A DNA stretch of 64,000 nucleotides from COE1 sp910588595 (GCA_948957135.1 CARDBT010000007.1:30860-94859), one strand, 5' to 3'. Positions 34,998 to 46,100 are shown, counted from the first letter of the stretch. Numbers and translations: made by a program. Notes: a model not told the origin generated them from the sequence alone.

Positions 34998-36392
34998 TTG
35001 GAAAATGAATTTTTAAATGAACCTGACTACATCAAAGAATTAGTCGAACTGATCAGAAGCGGCGCAGACAGGCGCACACTCGCAAAAGAGCTGACCAATT
35101 ATCACGACAACGATATCTCTAATGCACTTGACGAGCTGAGTACAGACGAGCGCAAGTTACTCTATCAAATATTGGGCGACGAGCGTGTCTCGGAGATCTT
35201 TGCCTATCTGGACGATCCCGGAAAGTATCTCGGGGAGCTGGAGCTGGAGCGCGCTGCGGATATCATAGAGAACATGGATGCCGACGACGCTGTGGATGTT
35301 CTCGAGGAAGTCGACGAAGAGACGCGGAAACAGCTGATCGAGCTGATCGACGAGGAGTCCAAGGAGGATATCAAGCTGATCTATTCCTATGAGGAGGACG
35401 AGATCGGCAGCAAGATGACCACGAATTTTATAGAGATCGAAAAGCGTCTCACCATCAAACAGGCGATGCGCTCCCTGATCGCACAGGCGGAGGACAATGA
35501 CAACATCTCCACTCTGTTTGTGGAAGATGACGACGGCACTTTTTACGGTGCCATCGATCTCAAGGATCTGATCGTGGCAAGAAATTACATGAATCTGGAA
35601 AACCTGATCACGCAGTCTTTCCCGTACGTGCGCGACCACGAGACAATCTCCGACTGTATCGAGCGCCTGAAGGACTACGCGGAAGATTCGATCCCTGTCC
35701 TGAATGATAAAAATGAGCTGATCGGCGTCATCACTGCACAGGACATCGTTGAGGTCGTTGACGACGAACTGGGCGACGACTATGCAAAGCTCGCCGGTAT
35801 GACCGAGGAGGCAGAGCTCGAGGAATCCCTGATGGAAAGTATCAAAAAGCGCCTGCCGTGGCTGATCATACTTCTGGGACTCAGCATGTGCGTGTCGACA
35901 GTGACGAGTCTGTTTGAGGGCGTGATCGCACAGCTTGCCATCATTGTCAGCTTTCAGTCCGTGATACTCGGCATGTCAGGAAATGTCGGTACACAGTCGC
36001 TCGCTGTTACGATCAGGCTTTTGATGGACGAAAATCTTGAGGCAAAGCAGAAGTTCAGTATGATCTTCCGGGAAATGCGGATCGGTTTTTCCAACGGGCT
36101 GATCCTGGGAATCCTATCCATTGTATTTATCGGCGGCTATCTCTGCGTGCTGAAAGGCAAGTCACCGCAATACGCCTTTGCGATATCGCTCTGCGCCGGA
36201 ATCGCACTGCTGATCGCGATGACGATCTCAAGCATCGTGGGCACTTCTGTTCCGATGTTTTTTAAAAAAATAAATATAGATCCGGCAGTCGCATCCGGTC
36301 CGCTGATCACAACTGTAAATGACCTGATCGGCGTGATCACATACTATGGTGTGGCGTGGCTGCTGCTCATCAACTTCCTTCATTTGGGTTAG
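34998..36392 (+). CDS. mgtE: magnesium transporter MgtE
   Basis: 464 aa from a TTG at 34998, with AGAAGGG ten bases upstream. An N-terminal superhelical domain (LELERAADIIENMDADDAVDVLEEVDE, split repeats), two CBS domains (ending IGVITAQDIVEVVDDE), a connecting helix and five membrane segments (LPWLIILLGLSMC onward) match the family. MgtE is a Mg2+-gated channel in the plasma membrane. No M-box riboswitch was seen upstream; palindrome C lies there instead. Confidence 0.93.
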   Translation: MENEFLNEPDYIKELVELIRSGADRRTLAKELTNYHDNDISNALDELSTDERKLLYQILGDERVSEIFAYLDDPGKYLGELELERAADIIENMDADDAVDVLEEVDEETRKQLIELIDEESKEDIKLIYSYEEDEIGSKMTTNFIEIEKRLTIKQAMRSLIAQAEDNDNISTLFVEDDDGTFYGAIDLKDLIVARNYMNLENLITQSFPYVRDHETISDCIERLKDYAEDSIPVLNDKNELIGVITAQDIVEVVDDELGDDYAKLAGMTEEAELEESLMESIKKRLPWLIILLGLSMCVSTVTSLFEGVIAQLAIIVSFQSVILGMSGNVGTQSLAVTIRLLMDENLEAKQKFSMIFREMRIGFSNGLILGILSIVFIGGYLCVLKGKSPQYAFAISLCAGIALLIAMTISSIVGTSVPMFFKKINIDPAVASGPLITTVNDLIGVITYYGVAWLLLINFLHLG

Positions 36393-36534
36393 AGCGTGTC
36401 CGAATAATGCATAAAAATCCATTATATACAAATACTAGCAATACAGTTTTGCTATATTATGAACTTGCTAATAATCAGGAACCATCCGGTAATGTTTTCG
36501 TGAAGGTTCCATACTGGGAATGGAGGAAATATCG

Positions 36535-37083
36535 GTGAAAGCTACGGGAATAGTGCGTAGGATTGACGATTTAGGACGCGTTGTCATACCAAAGGAAATC
36601 AGAAGGACTTTGAGGATAAGGGAATCGGATCCGCTTGAGATCTTCACGGATCACGAGGGAGCTATCATCCTAAAAAAATACTCACCTATCGGTGAGCTTG
36701 GAAGCTTCGCAAAACAGTATGCGGAAAGCCTCTCACAGGTGTCAGGTCATCTGGCACTGATCGCGGACAGGGATCAGATCATCGCAGCGGCAGGAAGCAA
36801 CAGCAAACAGGTGCTTGGAAAATCTGTCAGCAAAGCGCTGGAAGAAAAGATGAATTCGCGAGAGACCGTATGCACATCGCGCAGTGATAAAGATTATGTG
36901 TCTGTGACAGAAGATGAAGCGGAGGAGTATCAGCACGAAGTGATCATACCGATCATCACACAGGGGGATGTGATCGGCGCCGTCGTACTCTTGTCTGCCA
37001 AGGCAGGCGATGAGATGAACGAGGTGGAAATGAAGCTTGCACAGTCAGCAGCGGGATTTCTCGGCAAGCAGATGGAACAGTAG
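36535..37083 (+). CDS. spoVT: stage V sporulation protein T
   Basis: 182 aa from a GTG at 36535, eight bases after GGAGG. The AbrB-like DNA-binding domain (TGIVRRIDDLGRVVIPKEIR) is followed by a GAF-type ligand-binding domain. SpoVT is a forespore transcription factor that tunes sigma-G genes, and supports an endospore-forming host. It ends in a bidirectional terminator shared with the chemoreceptor gene. Confidence 0.95.
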   Translation: MKATGIVRRIDDLGRVVIPKEIRRTLRIRESDPLEIFTDHEGAIILKKYSPIGELGSFAKQYAESLSQVSGHLALIADRDQIIAAAGSNSKQVLGKSVSKALEEKMNSRETVCTSRSDKDYVSVTEDEAEEYQHEVIIPIITQGDVIGAVVLLSAKAGDEMNEVEMKLAQSAAGFLGKQMEQ

Positions 37084-37091
37084 TCGATTCT

Positions 37092-37127
37092 AAAAGAAAA
37101 AAGGACAACGTATGTCCTTTTTCTTTT
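37092..37127. terminator. bidirectional terminator between spoVT and the chemoreceptor gene
   Basis: AAAAGAAAAAAGGACA paired with TGTCCTTTTTCTTTT across a five-base loop; A-rich and U-rich flanks serve both strands. Confidence 0.9.
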
Positions 37128-37143
37128 GTATTATGTACTTATT

Positions 37144-38874
37144 TTACAAATTTTTAAAACGCCCCACCTCATTGCTCAGCTGCTCTGAGATCTCCTGGTT
37201 TGTGATGGTCTGCTGCTGGATCTGCGCCATTGACGCCACGAGGTTCACAGCACTTTCCGCAACGTTCGTAACACCCTTTGCACTCTCATCAACCGCGGTA
37301 GAAATGTCATTCAGACCAGTTGTCATGGCGCTGATCGTATCGCGGATCTCCCCTGTATTCTTAGAAAAGTCCTCGATCAGATTGTTCATGCTGTCGGCGT
37401 CACGCTCATACTTTTCAACAACGACCACAAACTCATCGTAGTCCTGCAGTACCTTCTCGTCCACAAACTGGAGCATCGTCTCCGCGTTGCCTGCAAGCTT
37501 GTCCACTGCACTGATCACCAGGTTACTGATGTTCTGGATATTGTTCGCCGTGTTCGCGCTGCTGTCGGCAAGTGCCCTGATCTCATCTGCTACAACCGCA
37601 AATCCCTTGCCGGCATCACCCGCTCTTGCCGCCTCGATGGAAGCGTTTAGTGACAGCAGATTGGTCTGGCTTGTAATGTCCAGGATCTCTCCCGTAAGCT
37701 GCTTGATCTTTTCCACACTCCTGCTCTCCTCAAGCGCCTCTCCAAGCATCTCGCGGATCTCGATGATCTTACTGCTCGTGGCATCCTTTCCGGCGATCGT
37801 ATTTTGATGCATCCTTCCGGCGCGCCGCTTGATCTTCTGAACCAGCTCAACACCGTTGTCCACGCTGCTATTCATGTTCTGTACTTCATGCAGAACCGTG
37901 TCGCTTCCCTCCGCGATCTGTCCGATCGTGGCTGCGATCTCCTCCATGCTTGCCGACATCTGCTCCATCGTCGCTGAAATGCTGCCTGCACTCTCATTGG
38001 AATCCTGAACATTGCTGCCGATGTGTGCGGTCAGCTCATCCATATTCTCCGACTGTACCTTGATGATATTCATGATGCCCTGCAGCTGCTCTATAAAGTT
38101 GTTGATACCATCTACCAGCTGGCCTACTTCGTTTTTGGTCTTCACACGGATACGGCTTGTCAGATCCCCCTCGTTATTCTGTATCCTGGTAATGATGTCG
38201 TCAAGCTGGTCACTCGCACTTCTTGCCGGCCGTGCTATATGTGTGATACTGAACAGACTTGCAATTGCCATCAGGATCAAAAATATGGCCAGAAGCAGGA
38301 ACACTACCATCGTATAACTTCGCATGGATGCGATCGTATCAGCAACCGCAGCCTGTGAGCGCTGATCTAGCAGTGTATCAAACTGCACTTCCACCTCCTC
38401 TAGTGCCAGGGACTGCGACCGGATCCCGCCGGAAAACTCACTTGCCTTTTCCATATCTCCCGCAAGCACGAACTGTCCGATCTGAATCGTCATATCCTCG
38501 ATCGCCTGTGCTTCTCTGCCATAGTCGTCAATCAGGGAAGCCAGAGCTGCATCACCCTCCTGCTGACACAGTACCCGCATCTCATCGATGATCGCAGCAA
38601 CCTGCCCCCTGCGTCCCTGCACGTCCTGGGAGATGGTCTCTGCCGCCTCCCTGCTCTGCGTCATTGTGATCAGATAGGCAGATGATTTGTCATCATCCAC
38701 CACACTCACCAGATTCTTGCTCTTCTCCTGCAGCGCCATATAGATATCCGCTGTCTGTTTCACCGCGCCTCCTGCATTTTGCAGCGCACGGATACTCAAC
38801 ACCGATGTAACTGCATATATAGCAGCCAGCATCACCAACAGTGCGATTATCCTCGGACCCATTTTCCCTCTCAT
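37144..38874 (-). CDS. methyl-accepting chemotaxis protein
   Basis: 576 aa from ATG 38874 (GGAGAAAG upstream). TM1 near 8-28, an extracytoplasmic helical-bundle sensor of about 155 residues, TM2 (MVVFLLLAIFLILMAIASLF), HAMP and a long signalling coiled coil. The coiled coil contains the hairpin tip TSQTNLLSLNASIEAARAG. It senses an unknown ligand and signals to CheA. There are no other chemotaxis genes nearby. Confidence 0.93.
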   Translation of the reverse strand: MRGKMGPRIIALLVMLAAIYAVTSVLSIRALQNAGGAVKQTADIYMALQEKSKNLVSVVDDDKSSAYLITMTQSREAAETISQDVQGRRGQVAAIIDEMRVLCQQEGDAALASLIDDYGREAQAIEDMTIQIGQFVLAGDMEKASEFSGGIRSQSLALEEVEVQFDTLLDQRSQAAVADTIASMRSYTMVVFLLLAIFLILMAIASLFSITHIARPARSASDQLDDIITRIQNNEGDLTSRIRVKTKNEVGQLVDGINNFIEQLQGIMNIIKVQSENMDELTAHIGSNVQDSNESAGSISATMEQMSASMEEIAATIGQIAEGSDTVLHEVQNMNSSVDNGVELVQKIKRRAGRMHQNTIAGKDATSSKIIEIREMLGEALEESRSVEKIKQLTGEILDITSQTNLLSLNASIEAARAGDAGKGFAVVADEIRALADSSANTANNIQNISNLVISAVDKLAGNAETMLQFVDEKVLQDYDEFVVVVEKYERDADSMNNLIEDFSKNTGEIRDTISAMTTGLNDISTAVDESAKGVTNVAESAVNLVASMAQIQQQTITNQEISEQLSNEVGRFKNL

Positions 38875-39050
38875 AACTCTTTCTCCTTCCTGCAGCGACT
38901 CCATTCCCTGTCAAAGCCACATACCAACAACTCCACTGTACACTTATCCTGTCTCCATCCCTCCATTTCCTTTCAATAGGCTCTCGAAACCCCTTTGCGC
39001 CCGATAGCGAAAATCATCCTCAGCAGCAGGTGCAAGGGGGATCCGGGAGA

Positions 39051-39695
39051 CTATAACAGTTCCTTTATATCTGCAAGTGTGTCCACCACTGCATACAGTA
39101 TCGGTCTGATCTCCTCGTCCGGCTGTGTCAGATCAGGGACCATCACTGGCTTGCACCCCGCCGCATATGCCGACTTGATGCCGTTTGGAGAATCCTCCAC
39201 AGCGATGCAGTCCGACGGGCTCTCGCCGATCTGTTCACAGGCAAAGAGATAGACATCCGGCGCGGGCTTTCCATTGGGTACCTGCTTTGCGCTCACGATC
39301 TTGTCAAACTGATCCCTCACACCGATCTTCTCGAGATGCTGCAGTGTGAGTTCGATCGGCGTCGCTGTCGCCACCGCTGCCTTGATCTTCCTCTCATGCA
39401 AAAAAGCCAGTATATCATCAATACCGGGCTTTTTCTCCAATCCATATTTATCAAGACGCTCTGCCACAAGGCTGCGTCTGATTTCACGTATCGCATAATA
39501 ATCAAAACTTTCCCCAAAGATGTCCTTCATCATCTCTGAGGCAAGCCTGGCGTCACAGCTGCGGAGCATCAGCGCGTGCTCCCTTTGGAAATTCTCAAAT
39601 CCCGCCATGCGCGCTGCCTCACACCATGCTGCATTGTAGTGCTTTTCCGTATCAATAAGTACTCCGTCCATGTCAAATATCACTGCTTTAACCAT
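39051..39695 (-). CDS. HAD-superfamily hydrolase, beta-phosphoglucomutase/CbbY-like
   Basis: 214 aa. Motif I FDMDGVLIDTE, motif II ATATP, motif III K in NGKPAPDVY and motif IV AVEDSPNGIKSA are all present, with a helical cap domain. Likely a sugar-phosphate phosphatase or mutase; substrate unknown. It is downstream of and co-directional with the ATPase pair, with 30 bases between, so it may be co-transcribed. Confidence 0.9.
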   Translation of the reverse strand: MVKAVIFDMDGVLIDTEKHYNAAWCEAARMAGFENFQREHALMLRSCDARLASEMMKDIFGESFDYYAIREIRRSLVAERLDKYGLEKKPGIDDILAFLHERKIKAAVATATPIELTLQHLEKIGVRDQFDKIVSAKQVPNGKPAPDVYLFACEQIGESPSDCIAVEDSPNGIKSAYAAGCKPVMVPDLTQPDEEIRPILYAVVDTLADIKELL

Positions 39696-39725
39696 ATCGC
39701 TCCTCGTTTAACCAACCCTTATCCA

Positions 39726-40991
39726 TCATTTCAAAGAATAAAATATCCTCTCCTTCGGCACTTCCTGATTCTGCTGCATCAGGTTCAGCAGCGTGATGTA
39801 ATTTTTGATCATATCGCGCGCGGTATTTTCCTCACCGTCTAAGTTCTTCCCATACTGCTGCTTCAGGAAATAAATATAATCGTCGTGTTCAAGCTTCGGC
39901 GTGTACTCATACAGAATCCCATGTATATCTGCAAGCTTCTCCAGCAGCACATACATCTCGCCTGGATTCAACACAGACAGTCTGATCACTGGAGACGCCA
40001 TATCCCTCATCCCGATAACGCCTTCCTGCTCAAAGCTCGACTGTGCAAGCCGTGAACGCAGCGGCTCAAAACTGAATACACCCCGCACCGGATCCTCCAT
40101 GGCTTCCCTTGTGACACTGATGATGATGCCCAGATGAGATGCCTTTCCCTGCAGCGCGTCATTGTAGATCGACAGGAGCTTGTTGTAATTGTACTCCCTG
40201 CCCACACGGCTGGGGATCTCGTACAGTGTCGAGAGTTCGTCCATGCACACATACAGCCCTGCATATCCAGCTTTCACTACAAAATCCGCAAACAGCTTGA
40301 TAAAGTCGTACCAGTTGTCATCGGTAATGATCAGGTTCACTCCTAAATCCGTCTTGGCTTCCGTTCTGGTCCTGTACTCCCCACAGAGCCATCGCAGCGC
40401 CCTTTTCTGCAGCTCCACATCCCCTTTGCGGTATCCCTTATAGTAGGACGCAAGCACTTTGCCGAAATCAAAACCGTTCACACGCTCCTCCATCGAGGAA
40501 GTGATCTTGTAGATCTTCTGACTGACTCTGACATCGAAAACCTCATGCCCTGGTACAAGTCCCTCAAACTGTACCACCTCGTTTTCGAGTGTGCCGATCC
40601 ACTTGTCAAGAATGAGCTGCAGTGCCCCGTTATCAGGACTCGCATGCGTCGCCATGTTTCTGATCAATTCCCTGTATGTGGCAAGCCCCTGCCCCTTATT
40701 TCCGACAAATCTCTTGTCCACAGAGAGTTCGACGTCTGTCACGACAAAGTTTTTCTCCATCACATGATTTCTCAGCGCATGCATGAGAAAGGTCTTACCG
40801 CTTCCGTATTTCCCCTCGATAAAACGAAACGCTGCCCCTCCCTGCTCGATGATGGATACGTCCTGCAGCAGCGCCTGAATCTCACTCTTTCTGCCTACTG
40901 TAATATACTCAAGCCCTGTTCTCGGAACGACTCCGCTCTTTAAGGAATTCAAAACGGTGGCTGCTGTTGTCCTCGATATCCCGCTATCCAT
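39726..40991 (-). CDS. BREX-type (DUF2791/BrxD-like) ATP-binding protein
   Basis: About 421 aa from ATG 40991 (GGGAGG ten bases upstream; ATG 41000 possible). P-loop GKYGSGKTFLMHAL near residues 60-75, a Walker B-like strand (GLYVCMDELSTLYE) near 250 and a sensor-like strand (LGIIISVTREAMEDP). This matches the ATP-binding domain of BrxD-like ORC/STAND ATPases found in BREX and related defence loci. It follows a DUF4391-like gene by 75 bases. There is no BREX methyltransferase or phosphatase nearby, so it belongs to a smaller or different system. Composition is like the surrounding chromosome. Confidence 0.8.
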   Translation of the reverse strand: MDSGISRTTAATVLNSLKSGVVPRTGLEYITVGRKSEIQALLQDVSIIEQGGAAFRFIEGKYGSGKTFLMHALRNHVMEKNFVVTDVELSVDKRFVGNKGQGLATYRELIRNMATHASPDNGALQLILDKWIGTLENEVVQFEGLVPGHEVFDVRVSQKIYKITSSMEERVNGFDFGKVLASYYKGYRKGDVELQKRALRWLCGEYRTRTEAKTDLGVNLIITDDNWYDFIKLFADFVVKAGYAGLYVCMDELSTLYEIPSRVGREYNYNKLLSIYNDALQGKASHLGIIISVTREAMEDPVRGVFSFEPLRSRLAQSSFEQEGVIGMRDMASPVIRLSVLNPGEMYVLLEKLADIHGILYEYTPKLEHDDYIYFLKQQYGKNLDGEENTARDMIKNYITLLNLMQQNQEVPKERIFYSLK

Positions 40992-41066
40992 ACACCCCAT
41001 TCCTCCCAACTGCTGTATGCTCCCGGAAACTCCCCAGTTCCGTCCGTACTCTATGTAATGCCGATA

Positions 41067-41693
41067 TTATACTACTCTGAGCTGCGACTGCACGAAATCT
41101 GCATCCGCTCTGATCCGGTCGAGATTCTCAAGACTAAACTCATATGCAAAGGATTCTCTCTCGTTGTCCCTGTTCAGACACTCAAACGCTTTCTCGATCA
41201 TGATCATACGCTTCTGCTGAAAGATCATCGCGTAAATACGCCTGTGGATCTGCTGTGTTGTCTTGCCGGCGTCCGCATCATAATCGATCAGTTCGATCAG
41301 ACGGTCCGCATCGTACGGATAAAAATCCGTCGAGCACGTCCTGCTTGATTTTCCTACCGGAATGTAGGTTCCCATAGAAAGCTCCCCGTCACACAGATAG
41401 ACCATCAGCACCGGTCTCTGCAGCAAGTTCGCAAACACATCCGTGAGCAGGTCCGGATCGATCTTTCGCTTGAGGTTCACTTCAAACACCGACAATCCCT
41501 GCTCCCTGACGAGCGATTTCATGTCCTTGACGCCTTCTTTGTCCACCAGATGATAACTCCACTCAACGCTCTCGATCCCGGCTTCAAAAATGCGGCGGCA
41601 TTTCAGATTGTCAATCTTCTGGAACAGTGCGTCGAGCGGCATCCCCTTATCAACTTTGTACTGCTTTGGAATATTATATCTTCCCTCGCTCAT
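41067..41693 (-). CDS. DUF4391-like protein, partner of the BREX-type ATPase
   Basis: 208 aa with GGAGG seven bases before the ATG. The segment IPKQYKVDKGMPLDALF and the later EVNLKRKIDPDLLTDVFANLL ... PVLMVYLCDGELSMGTYIP fit the DUF4391 pattern as I know it. Such proteins are found beside helicases and restriction genes. No catalytic motif, signal peptide or membrane segment is evident. It is the first gene of the pair and is preceded by an AT-rich promoter region with a TATAAT on the minus strand near 41765. The family call is tentative. Confidence 0.65.
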   Translation of the reverse strand: MSEGRYNIPKQYKVDKGMPLDALFQKIDNLKCRRIFEAGIESVEWSYHLVDKEGVKDMKSLVREQGLSVFEVNLKRKIDPDLLTDVFANLLQRPVLMVYLCDGELSMGTYIPVGKSSRTCSTDFYPYDADRLIELIDYDADAGKTTQQIHRRIYAMIFQQKRMIMIEKAFECLNRDNERESFAYEFSLENLDRIRADADFVQSQLRVV

Positions 41694-41860
41694 ACGAATC
41701 CTCCACCTTTACCCTTCATACTTTCATATCGTCAACGTTTTATGTTAATCAATTCTAGTCTATTATAATATATTAATTAAATAATTTCTACAATTTGTTT
41801 TATTTTCCTCAAATTTTGTGAAATATGTCAATTAAGTTTTTCAAAAAGACTGATATAAAG

Positions 41861-41892
41861 AAGGAAATCTGTCAGATTCCACAGATTCCCTT
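41861..41892 (-). terminator. terminator of the aldo/keto reductase gene
   Basis: AAGGGAATCTGT paired with ACAGATTTCCTT; followed on the minus strand by CTTTAT. Lies just past the stop at 41909. Confidence 0.7.
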
Positions 41893-41908
41893 CCATTTCA
41901 CGCTGCGA

Positions 41909-43051
41909 TCAAATTGTCTGACAGCTTATATCGTCCAGCTCCGCCTGCAGCCGCGCAAGATCCTCGCGGATCGTGATGTGCTGCGGACACGCCTGCTCGC
42001 ACTTGCCGCACTTGACACAGTTGGACGCCTTGTTCGCCTCGTTGATCCCGTTTTTCCAGTTCCACCTCGCCTCGTTCACATTCTCATATATGTGGTACTG
42101 GTTCCAGATGCCAAAGCACCGCGGAATGTCGACACCCGCAGGGCAGGGCATGCAGTAGCGGCAGCCTGTACAGCCGTTCTGAACCCTGCTGCGCAGCGCG
42201 TCCGACACCTTTTCGATGACCGCCTGCTCCTCGTCCAAGAGCGGCTCGAAGCCTGCAAAGGTCGAGAGGTTATCCTCCACCTGCTCCATCGTCGACATGC
42301 CGCTCAGCACCACTTTCACATTGTCAAAGCTGCCGGCATAACGCAGCGCCCACGAGGATGCAGTCGCACCCGGCCGCATCTTCTGAAACAGCTCGTTGAT
42401 CCCCTCGGATGGAAGGTTTGCGAGCGAACCGCCCTTGACAGGCTCCATGACCACGATGGGAATGCCGAGCTTTTCGGCAAGCTCCACGCCCTTCAATGTC
42501 GCCTGCGTGTCTTTGTCCATATAGTTTAGCTGGATCTGGCAGAAATCCCACTTGTAGGACGTGATGATCTCCTCAAACGCCTCATAGTCGTCATGAAACG
42601 AAAATCCGAGGTATCTGATCTTGCCCTCCGCGCGCAGCTTCTCACAGTACCCAAGAACGTCGAGCTCCTTCGCAAAACGCCAGCGGTCCTTCCCCAGCGC
42701 ATGCATCAGATAAAAATCGACATGATCCTTCTGCAGGCGCTCGAGCTGCTCCGAAAAAATGCGCTCCACATCCTCAAGCGTCTTTACAGACCACAGCGGC
42801 AGCTTTGTCGCCAGATAATACGAATCCCTCGGATACCGCGCAAGCGCCTTACCCGTGACCACCTCGCTCATGCCGCCGTGGTAAGGATACGCCGTGTCAA
42901 AGTATGTGACTCCCGCCTGGTACGCCCGGTCGATCATGGCAAGCGCTTCCTCCTCATTGATGCTGCCGTCCGCATTTGTCGGGAACCGCATACAGCCAAA
43001 CCCCAACAGTGACGTGCTGATCCCCAGATTTTCCATCTTTCTGTACTCCAT
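41909..43051 (-). CDS. aldo/keto reductase with C-terminal 4Fe-4S domain
   Basis: 380 aa. AKR barrel with the catalytic tetrad region (YFDTAYPYHGG, Tyr; ATKLPLW, Lys; DFYLMHALGKD, His). A C-terminal domain has CTGCRYCMPCPAGVD and CVKCGKCEQACPQH, two cluster-type cysteine sets typical of the Clostridial ferredoxin-fused AKR group. Reduces an unknown carbonyl, perhaps using ferredoxin-linked electrons. AAAGGAG precedes the ATG; mfd lies 54 bases upstream. Confidence 0.92.
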   Translation of the reverse strand: MEYRKMENLGISTSLLGFGCMRFPTNADGSINEEEALAMIDRAYQAGVTYFDTAYPYHGGMSEVVTGKALARYPRDSYYLATKLPLWSVKTLEDVERIFSEQLERLQKDHVDFYLMHALGKDRWRFAKELDVLGYCEKLRAEGKIRYLGFSFHDDYEAFEEIITSYKWDFCQIQLNYMDKDTQATLKGVELAEKLGIPIVVMEPVKGGSLANLPSEGINELFQKMRPGATASSWALRYAGSFDNVKVVLSGMSTMEQVEDNLSTFAGFEPLLDEEQAVIEKVSDALRSRVQNGCTGCRYCMPCPAGVDIPRCFGIWNQYHIYENVNEARWNWKNGINEANKASNCVKCGKCEQACPQHITIREDLARLQAELDDISCQTI

Positions 43052-43105
43052 AAAAGTTCTCCTTTCAATTTGGTTCCATATTTATCGTAAGCCGTTCCCG
43101 CGGGC

Positions 43106-46100
43106 TCAGCTGTCGTACAGCAGTGCCATGTCCGCAAGCACTTTTCCTGTATGCGCCATCATGAGCTCAGCCTCTTTCTCTATTAAACCATACTTTTTGT
43201 ATTTTAGCACGAAATTTGGTGTCCCTTTTGCAGAAAATTCCAGGACACCTTTGTACTTTGCCATCAGATCGGGAAGGCGCTCGACCCGGACGGGCGCATA
43301 GGGCTCCATGAAAAACGTGACCTGCCCCACCTTTCCCTTGATCTCTGTCACATACCGCCTGTGCGCCGTGACGCGGATCAGTGAGATCCGGATCAGGTTC
43401 TCGACAGACTTCGGCACATTGCCGAAGCGGTCCCTGAGTTCCTTTCTCATGTCGTCGCACTCCGCCTCGTTCTCAAGGCTCGCGATGCGCTTGTATATGT
43501 CAAGCTTCTGCACCTCGTTGACGATGTACTCCGGCGGGATAAAGGCGTCGACGTCCATGTCCACATAGGTGCCGAAATCCGCCTCGACTTTTTTCGTCCC
43601 CTTGAGCGTCCTGACCGCCTCGTTGAGCATCTTGCAGTACAGGTCATAGCCGACTGCCTCCATGTGCCCGTGCTGGCGCTCTCCGAGCAGATTCCCCGCC
43701 CCCCTGATCTCAAGGTCGCGCATCGCGATCTTGAAGCCGCTGCCCAGATCCGTGAACTCACGGATCGCCTGCAGGCGCTTCTCCGCCACTTCCTTGAGCA
43801 TCTTGTCCCGCCTGTACATCAAAAACGCGTACGAAGTCCTGTTTGAGCGCCCCACGCGCCCGCGCAGCTGGTAGAGCTGTGAGAGCCCCATCGCGTCGGA
43901 GTCGTGGATGATCATGGTGTTGACATTCGAGATGTCGAGCCCGGTCTCTATGATCGTCGTCGACACCAGCACATCGATCTCACCGCCGATGAACTGGAAC
44001 ATGATCTTCTCGAGCTCATGCTCCTTCATCTGGCCGTGGGCGTACGCCACGACCGCCTCCGGGACGAGACGCGCGACCTGGCTGGTGATCTCCTCTATAT
44101 TGTTGATGCGGTTGTACACATAGTACACCTGCCCCTGTCTCGACAGCTCGCGGACGATCGCCTCGCGCACCATCTCCTCGTTGTACTCCATGACGTAGGT
44201 CTGTATCGGCTGGCGCTCCCCCGGCGCCTCCTCGAGAACGCTCATGTCGCGGATCCCCACGAGGCTCATGTGCAGTGTCCGCGGGATCGGCGTCGCCGTC
44301 AGCGTCAGCACATCCACATCCTCCTTGACCTGCTTGATCTTCTCCTTGTGGCGCACGCCAAAACGCTGCTCCTCATCGACGATCAGAAGCCCCAGATCCT
44401 TGTACTGCACGTCTGCCGACAGCAGTCTGTGCGTGCCGATGACGATATCCACCAGCCCTTTTTTCAGCCCCTCGACCGTCTTCTTCATCTCGCCCGCTGT
44501 CCGGAAACGGGACATCATCTCCACGCGCACCGGAAAGTCCTTCATGCGCTGCATAAATGTGTTGTAGTGCTGCTGTGCCAGGATCGTCGTCGGCACGAGG
44601 TAGGCGACCTGCTTTCCGTCCTGAATGGCTTTGAACGCCGCGCGGATCGCGATCTCCGTCTTTCCGTAGCCCACGTCGCCGCAGATCAGCCGGTCCATGA
44701 TCCGCGGGCTCTCCATATCGCTCTTGGTCGCCTCGATGGCAAGGAGCTGGTCGCCCGTCTCCTCAAACGGAAACATTTCCTCAAACTCCTGCTGCCACAC
44801 GGTGTCCTTGCTGAAGATAAAGCCCTGTTTTTGCTGCCGGACGGCATACAGCTCCACAAGATCCCTGGCGATCTCGTTGACTGCCGATTTCACCCTCGTC
44901 TTCGTCTTCACCCACTCCTGGGTGCCGAGCTTGTTCAGTTTCGGCTTTTTTGCCGCGTCGGACGAGGCGTATTTCTGGATCGCGTCAAGCCCCGTCGCAA
45001 GGACGTAGAGATTGCCGCCGTCGCGGTACTCGATCTTGATATAATCCTTTACAACCTTGTCTACCTCAACCTTCTCGATCCCCTTGTAGACACCGAGTCC
45101 GTGGTTTTCATGGACAACGTAATCCCCCACTTTCAGATCCGAAAAATTCTGGATCTTCTGACCCTCGTACGCCTTTTTCTTCTTTTTGCGCTGCTGCTTC
45201 CCAAAGATATCCGTCTCGGAGATCACGACAAACTTTAACATCGGGTACTCAAATCCCTTCCGGACGGAGCCGTGGTACGTCATGATCTCCCCCGGCTGCA
45301 GGATCCTGTCCGAGTCCTCCGAGTAGAAGGCGAGCAGCCCCTCGTCCATGAGATCCGTGGCAAGGCGCTTGGCGCGCGTCGCGGATGCGGACAGCAACAG
45401 CACCCTGTACCCCTGCTTCTTGTAATGGTTCAGATCCTTCACCAGCTCTGCAAAGCTATTATTATAGGAAGAGATATTTCTGGCATTGACGGCAAACCGG
45501 TCTGCGAATTTGATGCCAAATCCCTTGAACTCCATGGCAGAGAGCGCAAGGATACGCGCATCCTCAAGCTTAGCCATCGTCTCCTGCACGGAGTAGAGCA
45601 CCTCCGTCTGCCCAGGCAGGATATACCCTTTTTCCGTCCTGTTTGCCATGCTCTCGCGAAACTCCAGCTCCACAGCCCTTGCGTGCTCCTCGATCCGCAG
45701 CGGTTCGTCGAGATAGATACAGCATCGCCTGCTCTTCAAAAGATCGGTGAAGGACATGGTGTCCTCATAGAAATAGTGGATGAAACTGTCGAGGTTCACC
45801 AGATTCTGGAACTGCGTCACCTGCTCCCTCAGATCAGACACCGTCGTCTCGAGACGGTGCGCCTCCTCCGGCTTTGTCTGCTCCCTGAAAAGCTTCGCCT
45901 GCGCCTTGCAGTCCTTCTCGATCCTGTGAAATCCCTTGTCGAGCACAGACTGCGGCAGGATCAGTTCCGCCGCCGGATAAACTGACACCTGTGTCATATT
46001 TTCCTCGACGGAGCGCTGGCTCAGCACGTCAAAGGTGCGGATCGATTCGACCTCGTCGCCCCACAGCTCAATGCGGACAGGATTCTCCGCGGTCAGGTCA

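Noticed and set aside
39726..41693. A full BREX system
   Set aside because: Only the ATPase resembles BREX; no PglX, PglZ or BrxC-type genes flank it.
43904..45238. A 444-codon plus-strand open frame
   Set aside because: It is antisense to mfd, has skewed His/Leu/Arg-rich composition and no ribosome site, so it is a frame shadow of a real gene.
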